From Tipula vernalis (lineage: Eukaryota; Arthropoda; Insecta; Diptera; Tipulidae): a stretch of DNA of 64,000 bases. Positions 33,345 through 45,104 of this stretch are shown here, in pieces (position 1 is the stretch's first letter; every line of letters begins with the position of its first letter). Under the pieces are notes generated by a model. The model saw only the letters and a program-made list of their open reading frames with translations, was not told the origin of the DNA and made no database searches. The stretch covers positions 256,810,245-256,874,244 of the forward strand of contig OY282559.1 in the NCBI GenBank assembly GCA_958295665.1. Reading direction: 5' to 3'. The translations under genes and the position numbers were made by a program.

Positions 33345-34933
33345 GTAGCCCGATCGTGTCAAACGACGTTGTTCAAGCATTTAATATTTTTAAAACTTTC
33401 ACAAAGGATCTGTATTCAATCGATACACAGAGTTTTTCAGAGGTTGGTGAAATATCTTCTAATCTAAATGAAAGAGAAATGGATCTAGAAGGCGAACAGG
33501 CAGGATATGAAAGCAGTCCGTTTTATCATAAATTTTTAGAAATTTATGAAAACATTGTCGCTAAAATTGAAAAATTAGAAATAGATGATTTCAGTGAGAC
33601 AAATAATTGTTACTATCCTGATTTTGTTTTGTTTACGATAAAAAAATATTTTTCTTATTTGCCATTGTGGACAACTTGCCTTTCAAAAAAATTACAAATT
33701 CCAGGTCGTTTATCTAATGCCGATATTGAAAATTGGTTCAAATTAGTAAAAAATCAATATACGAACAACAAACGCTTAAAAATAGGAAGGTTTGTAAGTT
33801 TGATGAAAGAAAAAATAGATCATACTTTGACAAGAATAAAATATTCTGAAATACTGCCATCTACGCCGAAATTAAGGCAAATTGAGAATAACGTAAAAAA
33901 AAGGGATTTATCATCTGATCCTATTAATCTGGAGGTAACGGCAAATCCTGAAGAAATGTGGCGAAAAAAAATTACAACTTATACTTCTCCAAAACATATC
34001 GGGCAACGAGTAATTAAAAGATACGCTTCAAAACAATTGTTCAGAAATAAGATCAATAAAAAGCGCTTTAAAAAAAGTATTTTAGATAAAGAACAAATTG
34101 CTGAAGTGGAACATAACAGAGCATTAACAGCCGACACAGTTGAAACAGATTTAACGAAAATAATGCTAAATCCGAAACTATTAGTATTATCTAATGGATT
34201 TTGTTACTTAAACGAGGAAAATATACGAATAAGCGTTTCTGGAACTTGTGCATTTGATTCTTTATCTCAAATAATGTACTCGTTAGCAATAGATTTAGAA
34301 TATTATAAAAATGTATTTCAGTCATCAAATGATAATAGCTATTTTGAATTTATAACCTTTTTGATTAGTAATGGAATTAAAAAGGAGACATACATTAAAC
34401 GAAGCGACATATTGATGAATTGTTTCCCAGATAGGATATCCTCGAAAACAAAATCATTATCAGGTATATCATTTTCAGCAGTTTGCAATATACTCGACGT
34501 TATAAAAAGTTTAATGGGTCCTACGATATATATCGAATATATTTGTTCCGAAGCATGTGACCAAACTACCAGAGATGTTTGGTATTTAGGAATTGACTAT
34601 ATTAACTTTAAGGATTCTGATTTTAAAGCGATACAAAATAGAATTCAATTACCACATGCCAGGTGCCAAAAGTGTCTAAAGCGCATCAATGAAAAAAAAA
34701 TACAATCTCGGAATGGGATGCTACTTATTGACGTAGAACCATTGAACAATGAGAAAGTGTATAACATTAAGCTATCCGAAATACAACATCAATTAACTGT
34801 AATAGATGAAATTGTATTTTTGAAAGGGGTAATTAACTACAATCATTCTCCATTTGAGGGTGGGGTTGGACATTATACATCATATGTAAAGAGGCCCAAT
34901 GGACAATGGGAATGCCAGGCGATTGCCTGTTAA
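33345..34933 (+). CDS. Transposon-type protein with USP-like cysteine peptidase domain
   Basis: An open frame of about 530 codons (first true ATG at 33479; an acceptor-like TTTTTTGTAG ends at 33349, so earlier exons are probably missing). Numbering from the frame's opening at 33332, residues about 62-165 (YYPDFVLFTIKKYFSYLPLW, then GRLSNADIENWFKLVKNQ and RLKIGRFVSLMK) resemble the C-terminal part of repetitive insect transposase-like proteins. Residues about 300-520 look like a divergent ubiquitin-specific peptidase (C19) fold: a Cys box SGTCAFDSLSQIM (Cys near 306), CxxxC and CxxC pairs (CSEAC, CQKC) that could bind zinc, and a His box GGVGHYTSYVKRPNGQWEC (His near 514). The C-terminus is abnormal: after WEC it runs into repeat sequence (QAIAC) and stops, losing the DD pair. 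The domain name is from motif memory; the function is unproven. Confidence 0.55.
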
Positions 34934-35889
34934 TGGTCATCGAATATTGGCCAATGAAATAAAAATTTATATGGTACGACTTTTTTGTAAAATAGATCAA
35001 TGGTCAACTGAGGGTCGCGCTAACATGATGCCCACTACGAAGTATCTACAAAATACAGACAAATGTGTTGGCATATTCCGATTCACGTAGACATCTCTGC
35101 GATTGCCTATTAATGGTCATCGAATATTGGCCAATGAAATAAAAATTTATATGGTACGACTTTTTTGTAAAATAGATCAATGGTCAACTGAGGGTCGCGC
35201 TAACATGATGCCCAATACGAAATATCTACAAAATACAGACAAATATGAGAACATATTCCGATTTACGTAGACATCTCTGCGATTGCCTGTTAATGGTCAT
35301 CGAATATTGGCCAATGAAATAAAATTTATATGGTACGACTTTTTTGTAAAATAGATCAATGGTCAACTGAGGGTCGCGCTAACATGATGCCCACTACGAA
35401 GTATCTACAAAATACAGACAAATGTGTTGGCATATTCCGATTCACGTAGACATCTCTGCGATTGCCTATTAATGGTCATCGAATATTGGCCAATGAAATA
35501 AAAATTTATATGGTACGACTTTTTTGTAAAATAGATCAATGGTCAACTGAGGGTCGCGCTAACATGATGCCCACTACGAAATATCTACAAAATACAGACA
35601 AATATGAGGGCATATTCCGATTTACGTAGACATCTCTGCGATTGCCTGTTAATGGTCATCGAATATTTGGCCAATGAAATAAAAATTTATATGGTACGAC
35701 TTTTTTGTAAAATAGATCAATGGTCAACTGAGGGTCGCACTAACATGATGCCCACTACGAAATATCTACAAAATACAGACAAATGTGTTGGCATATACCG
35801 ATTTACCTAGACATCTCTGCGATTGCCTGTTATAGGTCATCGAATATTGGCCAATGAAATAAACATTTATATGTAACGACTTTTTATTT
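34919..35889 (+). repeat. Right array: five 180-bp units plus a partial
   Basis: Units start near 34921, 35101, 35281, 35460, 35640 and 35821 (spacing 179-181), each beginning GATTGCCTRTTAATGGTCAT. Alternating units share variants (for example AAATATGAGxxCATATTCC in units 2 and 4), which suggests duplication of a two-unit block. Homology fades after about 35889. Confidence 0.92.
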
Positions 35890-36064
35890 AAAAAAATTTT
35901 TTGGGTTCCTATAAAAATAAAACATATCATTTCCTCCCTTTTGTATATTGTGTAGCACTTTCCTTAAGAAATATGTTTAACAGTGTAGATACTATTACAT
36001 ATGAAATATTTGTAAATTCTTATTGGATTTGTATACGTATATGTTATTTTTCTTTTTATAAACT

Positions 36065-36892
36065 TCACTCTCGTGGATGATGATGGTTTCTAAAGTATTT
36101 TACGATTTGTTTCACATGCTCTTTGACTCCTGGCATTTCGATATCGTGGGCAAGCAAGTTGAGAAAATGTGCAGAATAACCGTAAGTAATTATATCACAT
36201 GTATCCAAATGTTCTACCATCCCTAGCTCATTCCTCATTCTAATCATGTTGGCCGCATTATCAGTAACGAAACTACTTACAATTCTTGTTGACATTTTTT
36301 TTATAGATCGGGCTGCCAGCTCGGCTAAATATTTGGAAGAATGTGGAAGTGTGGAAGAATATATTCGCGTAATACGTATACACAAATGGTTAGCTTATTG
36401 TGTACATTACTCCATCCGTCTAACGCCATGCACACAGTTTTTCCCTCAAGTGACCGGATTGTTTCATAAACTTCATCTAACAACTTATTACTAATTTGCC
36501 ACCGATTTGGTGGTACATAACCGGGACGCAATAATTGAATTGTTTTAATAAACTCTGGGTGCTCTACCATTCGAAATGGTGAATTTGTTGCAAATATGAA
36601 TCTATCTATTTAAAACATCAAATCACAAAAAAAAATCGAAATCTTATTCAAAACAAAATAACAGTTAGCCTTATTTTAAAAAAATTATTAATAACTTACT
36701 ATTCGATGTAGATGGGTGTGACGATTCCTCGATCACCATTTCCTCGACATCAAAAATATCACTAAGCGTATTATCACATTTTTGAAAATGCAATATCGTA
36801 CGTGATGATATTGCGGACATTTCCATTTTGCGTTTTCGCCATATCGCATGAGTCGTTTTTCTGGTTGACTTTCTTCTATCAGTCATTTTCAT
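36065..36892 (-). pseudogene. hAT transposase N-terminal half with an intron, frameshifted
   Basis: The start is the ATG at 36890-36892 (MKMTDRRKSTRKTTHAIWRK). A GTAAGT...TAG intron, phase 1, spans 36699 to 36606; removing it joins the acidic N-terminus to FATNSPFRMVEHPEFIKTIQ. Then come YVPPNRWQISNKLLDEVYET and the hAT block VCMALDGWSNVHNKLTICV, including a catalytic-region Asp in DGWS. After a frameshift near 36370 come ELAARSIKKMSTRIVSSFVT, TDNAANMIRMRNEL (second Asp) and YGYSAHFLNLLAHDIEMPGV. It ends at 36065 after YFRNHHHP. The C-terminal dimerisation domain is absent. Removal of the element by deletion or truncation is likely. Confidence 0.82.
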
Positions 36893-37115
36893 TTGACTTC
36901 GTCTTTATTGTTAGATTAATATTAATAAATATAAGTATAAATAAAATTATATGCTAATAATAATCTTCTTTTGACTACCACAAATATCACGCACTCAAAA
37001 ATATATCTTTTTCTGTTTTCAACAGCAATTAGCTAATTATTATTTTCTATGTTGCGCTACGAACAACTTTACCTGGTTACAAATTAAAAGTGTATTAGGA
37101 TTTTCTAAAATTTTA

Positions 37116-37500
37116 AAAAATCGTTTTGTTTGTCTCGAAAAACTCAAAACACGCAATATAAGATGAAATTTCCAATAAAAAAGAATAGACCAACAATTTA
37201 CAATATACGTACTATATTTTTGTTAAACGGGGATTCCCATGAAATGGGATACACTCAAATGAAACTACTCTCACAGTATACGGTATTAACAGAGAATTTT
37301 TCGCATATAAAAAATCGTTTTGTTAATTTGTTTGTCAGGAACAACTCAAAGAGTAGAAACTCGCAACAAAACATAAAATTTCCAATGAAAAAGGAAAGGT
37401 CAACACTATACTGTATTTTTATGAAAAAGGTATTCCCATAAAGTGGTAAACGCTCAAATGAAATTACTCTAACACTGGTCGGTATTTCCAGAGAATTTTG
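37116..37500. repeat. Two tandem units of about 190 bp
   Basis: 37116-37308 and 37309-37500 are diverged copies of one unit (AAAATCGTTTTGTT..., AAATTTCCAAT, GGTATTCCCATAAAGTGG versus GGGATTCCCATGAAATGG). The open frame across them (37130-37441) reflects the repeat, not a gene. Confidence 0.65.
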
Positions 37501-37637
37501 GTGTGATGTCAAACCCGAGAGATTTTAAACGTTTAAAAGCCAAAAAAAAAACGTTTAAAACAAAAAAAAATGTTTTTTGTGATGGATTTAAAAAAAGACA
37601 TGTTTTTGCCAACACAAAAAGTGTCTTTTCGAAAAGT

Positions 37638-37701
37638 GCCTTCCGAATGTAATGACTTCAGTATCCTTGATACTGAGTCATTACATTCGGAGTGGGAAGG
37701 C
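37638..37701. repeat. Near-perfect short hairpin
   Basis: CCGAATGTAATGACTTCAGT, ATC, then CTT as loop, then GATACTGAGTCATTACATTC and GG: arms of about 23 bp with one base unpaired. The outer GCCTT and AAGGC also pair. No element context is recognised. Confidence 0.7.
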
Positions 37702-37739
37702 ATTGCTGCAGATCAAAAGCACAAGTGTTTATTAATGGA

Positions 37740-38150
37740 CTACTTACTGCTATCACATTCCTTAGATTTATAAGCTTCATCTGCAAGTTGGTGATGTGAC
37801 CCAAGGTTCTTGGATGAATACAACATTGTCCTTTTCATAATTTTGAACGGGAGAGCAGTTGACATTGCCTTGGAATCCCCCTTGTCAATCACTACCACAA
37901 ACAGCTGATACTTGAAGACCTCATTGAAAGGCCTCATGACGGTAGCATGGAGCTTCGGCTTTTGTTGCGATCTTTGGGCTTTCTTCCTGAGGCCTAATTC
38001 TTTTTAGCAGTGAGCCTTCGAATGAGCCTTCCGAGTTTGGTTCAATGATCTTTTTTCCCCACAAGCGTGGCTCTATCCTTATTCGTTCTGTCTTTTGGCG
38101 ACATACTATCAACCCTTGCTAGTGCCATCCAGACCTTCCACCTGGCATTA
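37740..38150 (-). pseudogene. LINE gag-like (ORF1) fragment, LOA/R1-type
   Basis: Two overlapping minus-strand frames read KRIRPQEESPKIATKAEAPC, then in another frame FNEVFKYQLFVVVIDKGDSK. The segment 'pFkevv...l.vaViDkGDp.g' is a feature I associate with ORF1 of some dipteran LINEs of the LOA/R1 type. The fragment ends near 37740 without the downstream 'DAGWYQG'-like block. Frame breaks make it non-coding. The identification is tentative. Confidence 0.35.
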
Positions 38151-38850
38151 TATGTTGGTATTAAGGTACCAGTTTCGTTCGTGCTTTGGTTCGCCTGCAT
38201 TTTTGATTGCTCGGGCTTGGTGACGTGAGTGGAGGGAGCAGTCTCGCTTGAGCTTATATCCCATTTTTTTGGTTGGGAGCAGGCCTAAAGACCCAAAATA
38301 TGTCTATCCATTGCACAAATCAGCAGTACACTGATATCTGCACTACGCATCCAACATTAGCGACAGTGCTAGTTTTTAAACTGGGCCCCCAGTCAGCTCA
38401 ATTATCGGCACGGTACGAGTAACACATTAACCCAGCCCAGCGATTTGTTTAATGTTGACTTCTTTAGCTCCGTGTTTTAGCCTAGAAACCAATAGATCTG
38501 TAGTCTAGTTACCAGCGGTCACCACGTGGAGGTATAACGCGAGCACTTGCGGAAGGTACAAGATACGGAGCTGACAGTAAATGTCAACGTATCCCTAAAG
38601 AAACTTCATGCCTGACCACCAGACAATTTAGTTTAAAAACCTTGACTTGTGGGGAGGGAACACTAGAACAGCCAACCAAAACATCAAATACATAAGCCTG
38701 AAAATTCAATATTCAATCCACAAACTCTAATCTTCCAGGGAACAGTGATGCGTAGCACTGAGCTATCTCCTATTTCGGTACCTTTCCAGAAGTGAGTGCT
38801 TCTTGCAGAATGAAACTGATCTAGACAGGCAATCTAGATAAAATAATCTT
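38151..38850 (-). other. Less AT-rich stretch, possible LINE 5' leader
   Basis: The composition is closer to that of the LINE copies than to the AT-rich surroundings, and it lies on the 5' side of the ORF1 fragment. It contains CACCACGTGGAGGTATAA at about 38520, similar to TACCACGTGGAGGTATAC in the 5' region of the Jockey copy (about 48608). No protein frame is seen. Confidence 0.3.
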
Positions 38851-41800
38851 CATGACTTAATGCTTTAATTTGATTTGTCATCGAAACTATGGTAATCGAA
38901 TATTGTATATCTTTGTATCGAATTTCTGAATTCCTTCAACAGCTAATAGCAATATTTGGCCAATCATCTTAGTCATCGGTTAATATGGTATTATTTTCGA
39001 GAATTATCGTTTCAAATGATCTTCTTTCGTCATTTCTGCGCCCTTTAAGATTTACTTCTATGTCTGCGATCGTTAGTCGTTGACAGGCCGTTGAAATTTC
39101 AATTATTAAACGGCATAAAATCATCACCTCAGAATTACACTATTATATGTGCATACATTTTATGACTACTGAGGTGACGAAATGTCAATAAAAAAAACGT
39201 CACAGAAATGTCAATTTCACTGAAATGGGAATGTCAGGCTGTATCTAAAAACTTACTCGATATAATTTCTTTTTAAATCTTAACGATATTATTTCCCACC
39301 TGCCAATTATTTTAAGTAAATTTAGAAATTTAAATTCCATGTTACATTGTTACATATTCATTTTATCTTAAAGACACCTATGAAACAATTGTTGCAATCT
39401 GGAAGATGTATTAACAGTAGAAACATATTTCTTCGGAAAATTTGATATTACCTCGGAAAACAGTTCAAAAAGTTTTTTTTTTACTATTTTTTGGTAAAAT
39501 GATACCCACGCAATGCTTCAATCGACTTCAAATTTTGTAAACAGGTAGATGCTGTATTGTTACAATAAATTTATCAACAATATAGCAAAAAAATCATCGG
39601 TCGCATTTTTGAGAAAATCTGTTTGGCAGTTTTCTCAAACCCACTCTATTCTAGACTCGAATGGACTTAAAACTTAATACAAACTGCTTATTACTAAAAT
39701 CTATCTTTGTACAAAATTTTGACCAAAATTATCAATATTTGTGAGAATGAGACAAAACAAGAATACTGAAAATGTATGACGGACGGATGAACGGAAGGAC
39801 GGACACGACATTTTTCTAATCGATGTATTGCAGTCCTGGTAGCTCAATTCGAACAAAATTTCGCGATTACAATACTTACCGAATACAACTTCGTTATAAT
39901 GGGAAAAGTAAAAAAAAAAACAGAACCTATATTGTTTGGTCTTAAACTAATCTTATTTGTAATGTACCATAATTCGAAAAGATTTATTTTCTTCTTATTA
40001 TTTTTGTGCTCTATGCCGCTTCTAAATCTTCGGAACACATATACTCGTAAAGTGTAATATTTCAGATAAGAGTGTATAAATAATAATAGGAGTCTGTCTC
40101 ATTTCACATTTATCATCAAAATGAAATTTCGAGAAAAGGTAAATTCTCGTGTAAAGGGCTCCAAAATATTATTTATTGATTTTTTCTATTTTTGGTATTC
40201 GATGGTTGAAAGGAAATCTGTTAACGAAAGATGATTTTAAGTATTGAACTTGAATAAATCTTAAATCATATAGCGTTTATGTTATTTCCCCTAAGCTTCA
40301 TATATCTTGATTCAAGCCGTTTATACCTGTGTTGTGTAGCACATATATTGGAGTATTTCGGAAATTGGAACGATGCCGTATTATGCACTTTATTATACAA
40401 GCCCATTTCAGTTATGATTTTTATTTTTTTTTTATTTACACAATAAAATTGTGATTGGTTTAGTATACATAGAAGGGCACTTTAGATTACAGAACAATGT
40501 TAAAAAAATAAAAATACACTTTAACGTCGTTTTAATCAAAAAGAACATTTCAAGATTGAGTACAGGAATTTCCAGCGTCGGATTCAGAAAATATTTCCGG
40601 GAAGGGTGATTTCGAAAAAATAAGCAACGTATTAATCCATCACACATATAAATAAAATTGTAGTGTCGTATGTTTTACGAGATAAATGCCTCTTTTTAAG
40701 TTGTTTACATTGTTACGTGATGCATACATAAACAACCACTTTTTTTAAATGTATATCTGTTAGCCTGCACCGATTTTAAGGAATTCCGAATTCGTTGAAA
40801 ATGATGATTGGGTATCTTTTTTTTACAAATATATAAAGCGCATCGTCTGTCAGTTTGTATGGGTTAACCTTAGAAATCATTAAACCTAACTTCAGTGGAC
40901 TTCAACCACTGCATCGACTCCATGAGGTCTTAAGCTGTAGTATCTTAAAATTGGTTTGGCAGTTTCAGAGATTTAGTACAATTAGCAATAGCCGGTACAT
41001 GCCCGATACTTTAGTTTCGAATTCAATTAAATTCAAATATATTTTTATTTATAATGACAATTTTATACACAATTTTATTTTCAATAGATAAGTCATAGTG
41101 ACTTATGTATATTTAAGCCAAAATTTAGTTTTTATCTTTTTTTATTTTTGTAAGTGGTGTCAAAACGGCTTATCTAACTTTGATACAATAATGCATTTAG
41201 TATAGTGGTTATTTTACACGAATGCATATACTTATTTTACTTAATCCGGTGAACCCTGTTTTGAGCATCAGCTCATTCATAACAGGCTTACCAAAAACGG
41301 GAGCAACTTAAAAATAACAAAAAATAAAAATAAAATAGCGGCACGTTCAGCCAGTATCACCGACAGTCCTGCAGCTTCAACTAATCGCCCATCTTTACTA
41401 AAATACATATAGCACGAGTTTCTTGACTTCCCCTTGATCCCTTAATCGGTCCGTAGACTTCGCCAAAATCATCATAATCGGATGAACTCTTATCACCCGA
41501 ATTATCTTAATTTGATTATTTCATTTTTAGATTTTGACATCAAATTACTTGTGTGGCCCTTAATGGAATACTGTGTTTAGATATTAGAATAACATCTCTC
41601 GGTTTGGACGTTTGCTGTTAATTTAAAATTTATTTAAAATAAAATATTTCAGAAAATAATTTTACAAAAAAAAAACACGTTCAACCGACGTAAAAGACAA
41701 AGCCTGTACCAATCGTAAATTTGTTATTTTAATGTCTATTTAGTGATTTAAAGCCGCTTATTTAAAATTACAAAAGGTGTTCATTATTTGTAATAACATA

Positions 41801-43743
41801 ACGTCTTATATGCGTTGAAATCATTTTATCATATAATTTTATAATTACTTTTAAATAATTTGAATGTAACACGGACGCTTATGTGACTTTAAGCTATTAA
41901 TGGCAATTATTTGTATTGGGTAATATGTAATTATGCAATAAGTTAAATTGTTTTAAGCTAATATTACAAATTAATAGTTTAGAATTAGTCAATTTAAATT
42001 AAGACAAGCCGTTTTTACTTGTGCATAATAGTTGCTGTATTAAACAATATTTTTTGTCGGTCAGTTAAAATAATTCAACAGGCATATAACGGAATTGTTT
42101 TGTAAAATAAATCTTACATTACTGAGCCTAGTGAGTAACAAAGGTAAACAACTACATAAGTGAACTGTGAGTTTTTAATGGAAAAGCGTGGAAGCAGAGC
42201 AAGTTAAATGGTTGTGCTTACTTTGTATCTACACGGTTGTAAAAATAGATGTAAATTTAATCAATTTTTGGTATACATATAGTTCACTAGAAAACAGTGT
42301 CACTTCAATATATTTGAAATCTATATATTTTATTTTATTCTTGATTACTTTAATAAAGAACACTTATTAATTGCTAATAATGTTGAAAGCATCGATTTCA
42401 TATAGCTTGAATACAAAACACATTTCAATATAACTTGAAGTTATAAATTTGATAATTAATAATATTCAAACTTTTAAACTTAAAGAAGTATTAATTTAAT
42501 ACTAATAGTTAGAGATTAATTTTAACATTGTATGATATTAATTTATTTTCACATTAAGGTTTTTTTGAAATCCCAGCTAAGAATTCGTGATGAAGTATTA
42601 TATTTTGCCAATTTTCCAGTCATCTTTGGATTTGTCTGAAATGAAGATGCAAATTTGCAGCCGAAAGATTGAAATAAACTAAAGAACTTTAATTAACTGT
42701 TTTAAGTTTCCATCTCGAATTACGAAAATCCGCGTTACGAGTATTGCTTCATATTAAAACTGCTTCCTGATGATTGCGGGACGGACTTAAATAGATCTAA
42801 TTTTCCAAATTACTTTGCTTTTTGCTTTAAAAAAATATTTGATTAATTGAAACAGCCCGAATTGTTGAGTTAAGGTTTTAAACTGCCGCAGATCAAAAAG
42901 TTTCTAAATCCATTATTGTCTCAAACAATCTAAATGTTCTTTATTTTCTTTAACACGAGAATTAAATTGAACCAATCTTGATCTTGGCAGAATAAAGTTT
43001 GAGGGGGCTTGGCATAAATTTAAAGTCAACATGCGTTCCTCAACTGGAATTTTGATATGAAGTAATTGGACATGAGATAGCCCGCATTCGATTTATTGAC
43101 ATTCGCCCGAGATTTGAAAACAAGATAACAAACACACGATTATTTAGACAGACCTGCAAATTGGACAAAGAGAATATCTAACTTTATTACATTGATCACA
43201 TCTTTACAACCATTGATCAAATCTTTACTCATGTATTGGTGTTGACATCATGTTGGGCTCATTGGCGACACTTGGTTCATGAGCCTGGTCCATCTTCTCG
43301 ATATTTTAAGCGATCACAATCTTTTTGCAAATGATTTGATTTTTTGTGTATTTTTCTCGCGTCTTTTAATTGATGACACCGGAAGAATTTTCATTGATCT
43401 AGGAGATATTGTAAAAGCTAAAACAATTGAACTTATTAATGTTGCGAATCTGACTTCGCTCGTTCAAATGGTATCATGCGGTGATTCACCTCAATTCGAT
43501 GCAGACGTTTAATACATATTACAGTCTTGAACTCGCTGTAACATTGCCGTAACATATCATGATCAAATTTTGCTCCAATCATTGTGTCATATTGTGAGAA
43601 AATTGGTTTTACCTCAGTTGCTCTCGTTATCGCAGATATACCGAAAAATACCGGAGATATACCTGATATTAATGATGATTGCTTTGGATTTCGCTGATAT
43701 ATCTTCTTTGTCTTCATTTCAGTTGAAGATTTACATGATATTA
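38851..43743. other. Long AT-rich region without recognised genes
   Basis: I see no defensible coding region over 4.9 kb. Within it, 39500-39900 contains text of a type common in fly intergenic repeats (a GACGGACGGATGAACGGAAGGACGG run preceded by a GGCAGTTTTCTCAAACCCAC segment). 40910-40990 has a weakly similar GGTTTGGCAGTTT segment, so a dispersed non-coding repeat may be present. 39125-39180 has CACCTCAG...CTGAGGTG complementarity. Frames at 43279-43717 on both strands are unrecognised and may belong to the decayed piggyBac to the right. Confidence 0.35.
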
Positions 43744-44765
43744 TTAAGCTCTATTTTCATTTTGGACGTTATCATCTGTTACATTCTTAACTTTCGTTGA
43801 TGGTTTCCTTATTTCTGGAGTATTTAATGATGCCTCACTTGTATGGCTGTATATATTCACATCCAGACTTTCATATTCACTATGGTTGTCGGTTCCATTG
43901 CAAATATTGCCGTTGCCCATACATTTTTTTATTTTTTTTAACCTCAGGTTAATTTTTACGTAAAGCTGTTTTGTTTTTAAATTGATTTCGATCCTTTGCG
44001 ATATTCTCACTGGAGTTTTTGACTTTCGGAGAATGATATTCGGCTTTCCGTCCATTATCTCTTGGGTATGGAGATAGGTCGAAGCCACCAAGACGATTTT
44101 GTTCTTCTTCGGTGTATGGGAAAGTAAAGTTATGTCTTTGTTGTGACAAAACTTTGTTTCAGGAGGATTCTTCGACGCTAACTTCATCTCCCAGGGCAAT
44201 CTCCCGTTTATTCTTTCTGATAGTTCCAGTCACAGACATGTTGAAAGGCTCATCCAACATTCTGGTCAGCAGAGGGACGTGTGAACCATTTGTCGCACAT
44301 CACCTGCGATTGGAGCCGTTACAGCTTGAAAAAAGTATTCTCCGCTAGGTAATCTCTGGGGATTATCAATGGTGGCATCTTTTCCCAGGTAGGCGGTCGA
44401 AGCGTCGTTAAGGGTCAGCAGCTTTAGTACTTGTCCGGTTTTGGCTTGATTTACATCCGAAATGCACACCGGTCCCTGAATCCAAGCAGCTGTTCGTCAA
44501 CTGTACATTTATTACTTGAATTTTAATACTTGGTGCAGTTGTTGATGAAAATGGATCAAATTTTTTTGATGGGCGAAAATCTGTCATCTGGATTCATCTG
44601 GATCTCTATTCTCTCTTGCATCGAAACTCAAACAAGACTGAAGAAACTCAAACCTCATTCTCGGAAAGACACCCCTGTAGAAGTTGATTCCGTTTCTTTT
44701 GTCCCAGACTTCGTTGTTATCCACCTTGGAAGACTTCTATAAGCCAGAATAGTATAAAGGCCTGA
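43744..44765 (-). pseudogene. piggyBac transposase, heavily broken
   Basis: piggyBac enzymes excise and insert at TTAA. On the minus strand in order: WDKRNGINFYRGVFPRMRFE with FLQSCLSFDARENRDPDESR (about 44700-44610), a VDEQLLGFRDRCAF-like block (about 44490), LNDASTAYLGKDATIDNPQR then GEYFFQAVTAP (44266-44400), SVTGTIRKNKREIA (about 44220), and DITLLSHTPKKNKIVLVAST (about 44120). All match the piggyBac order ('R..f......fD...tR', 'TVDEQLvpFrGr', 'AYLGK', 'vGTiRkNKReiP', 'k.v.llSs.h'). Stops and shifts separate every block. The Cys-rich C-terminus is not seen. An acidic tail at 43744-43950 cannot be placed. Confidence 0.75.
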
Positions 44766-45079
44766 TGAGAAGATTGATTTTTTCATAATCATAAGCTCAT
44801 CAGTTCGAAACTGGATTGAATTCTCTTACAATCTTCGGAACATATTAAAAATTATTTAATTAAATAAATAGAATTCTGTCTATTAGTTGGTTTCGTTGAA
44901 TTACCGTTCGTAAATACTAATATGCTTCTCGTGTTAATAAAAACACAATTAAAATGGTCTAATCACCGGTAGCATATTGGAAATTACATGAATTAATTAA
45001 CATTCAACAAAAAATTAATAAAGTTTCATAGTGTTTGGTAAATTGAAGTAAACCACATCTTTGTAGTGGATTTTAGATC
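44766..45079. other. Non-coding between piggyBac and LINE
   Basis: AT-rich and about 310 bp long. The expected piggyBac N-terminus and a TTAA-ended terminus are not found, and the LINE lies next to it. Confidence 0.3.
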
Positions 45080-45104
45080 AGCACAATGCTGGTGAAACTG
45101 ACAA

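Larger units (their letters stand above)
32434..35889. mobile_element. Foldback-like element with inverted 180-bp arrays around a USP-like gene
   Basis: The left arm (32434-33293) holds three tandem 180-bp units, then an inverted copy of the 3' end of the central gene. The right arm (34740-35889) holds the gene's 3' end, then five 180-bp units plus a 69-bp partial, in the opposite orientation. The arms are nearly identical, so the region can fold into a very long hairpin with a 1.45-kb central segment. This resembles Foldback/Galileo architecture. No target duplication or terminal motif could be fixed at the outer ends, so the limits are where repeat homology ends. An inverted duplication of one TE end is an alternative. 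Confidence 0.65.

Noticed and set aside
34899..35810. Short plus-strand frames at 34899-35090 and 35604-35810 with nearly the same protein
   Set aside because: They are produced by the 180-bp repeat units and recur with the period. Other units carry indels that break them.
39830..39870. tRNA-like GTCCTGGTAGCTCAATTCGAAC text
   Set aside because: It has fragments resembling D-arm and T-arm boxes, but no acceptor or anticodon stem can be formed around them and the spacing is wrong.
43279..43717. Overlapping plus and minus frames left of the piggyBac remnant
   Set aside because: I could not connect either to piggyBac blocks or to any other family, so I list no gene there.
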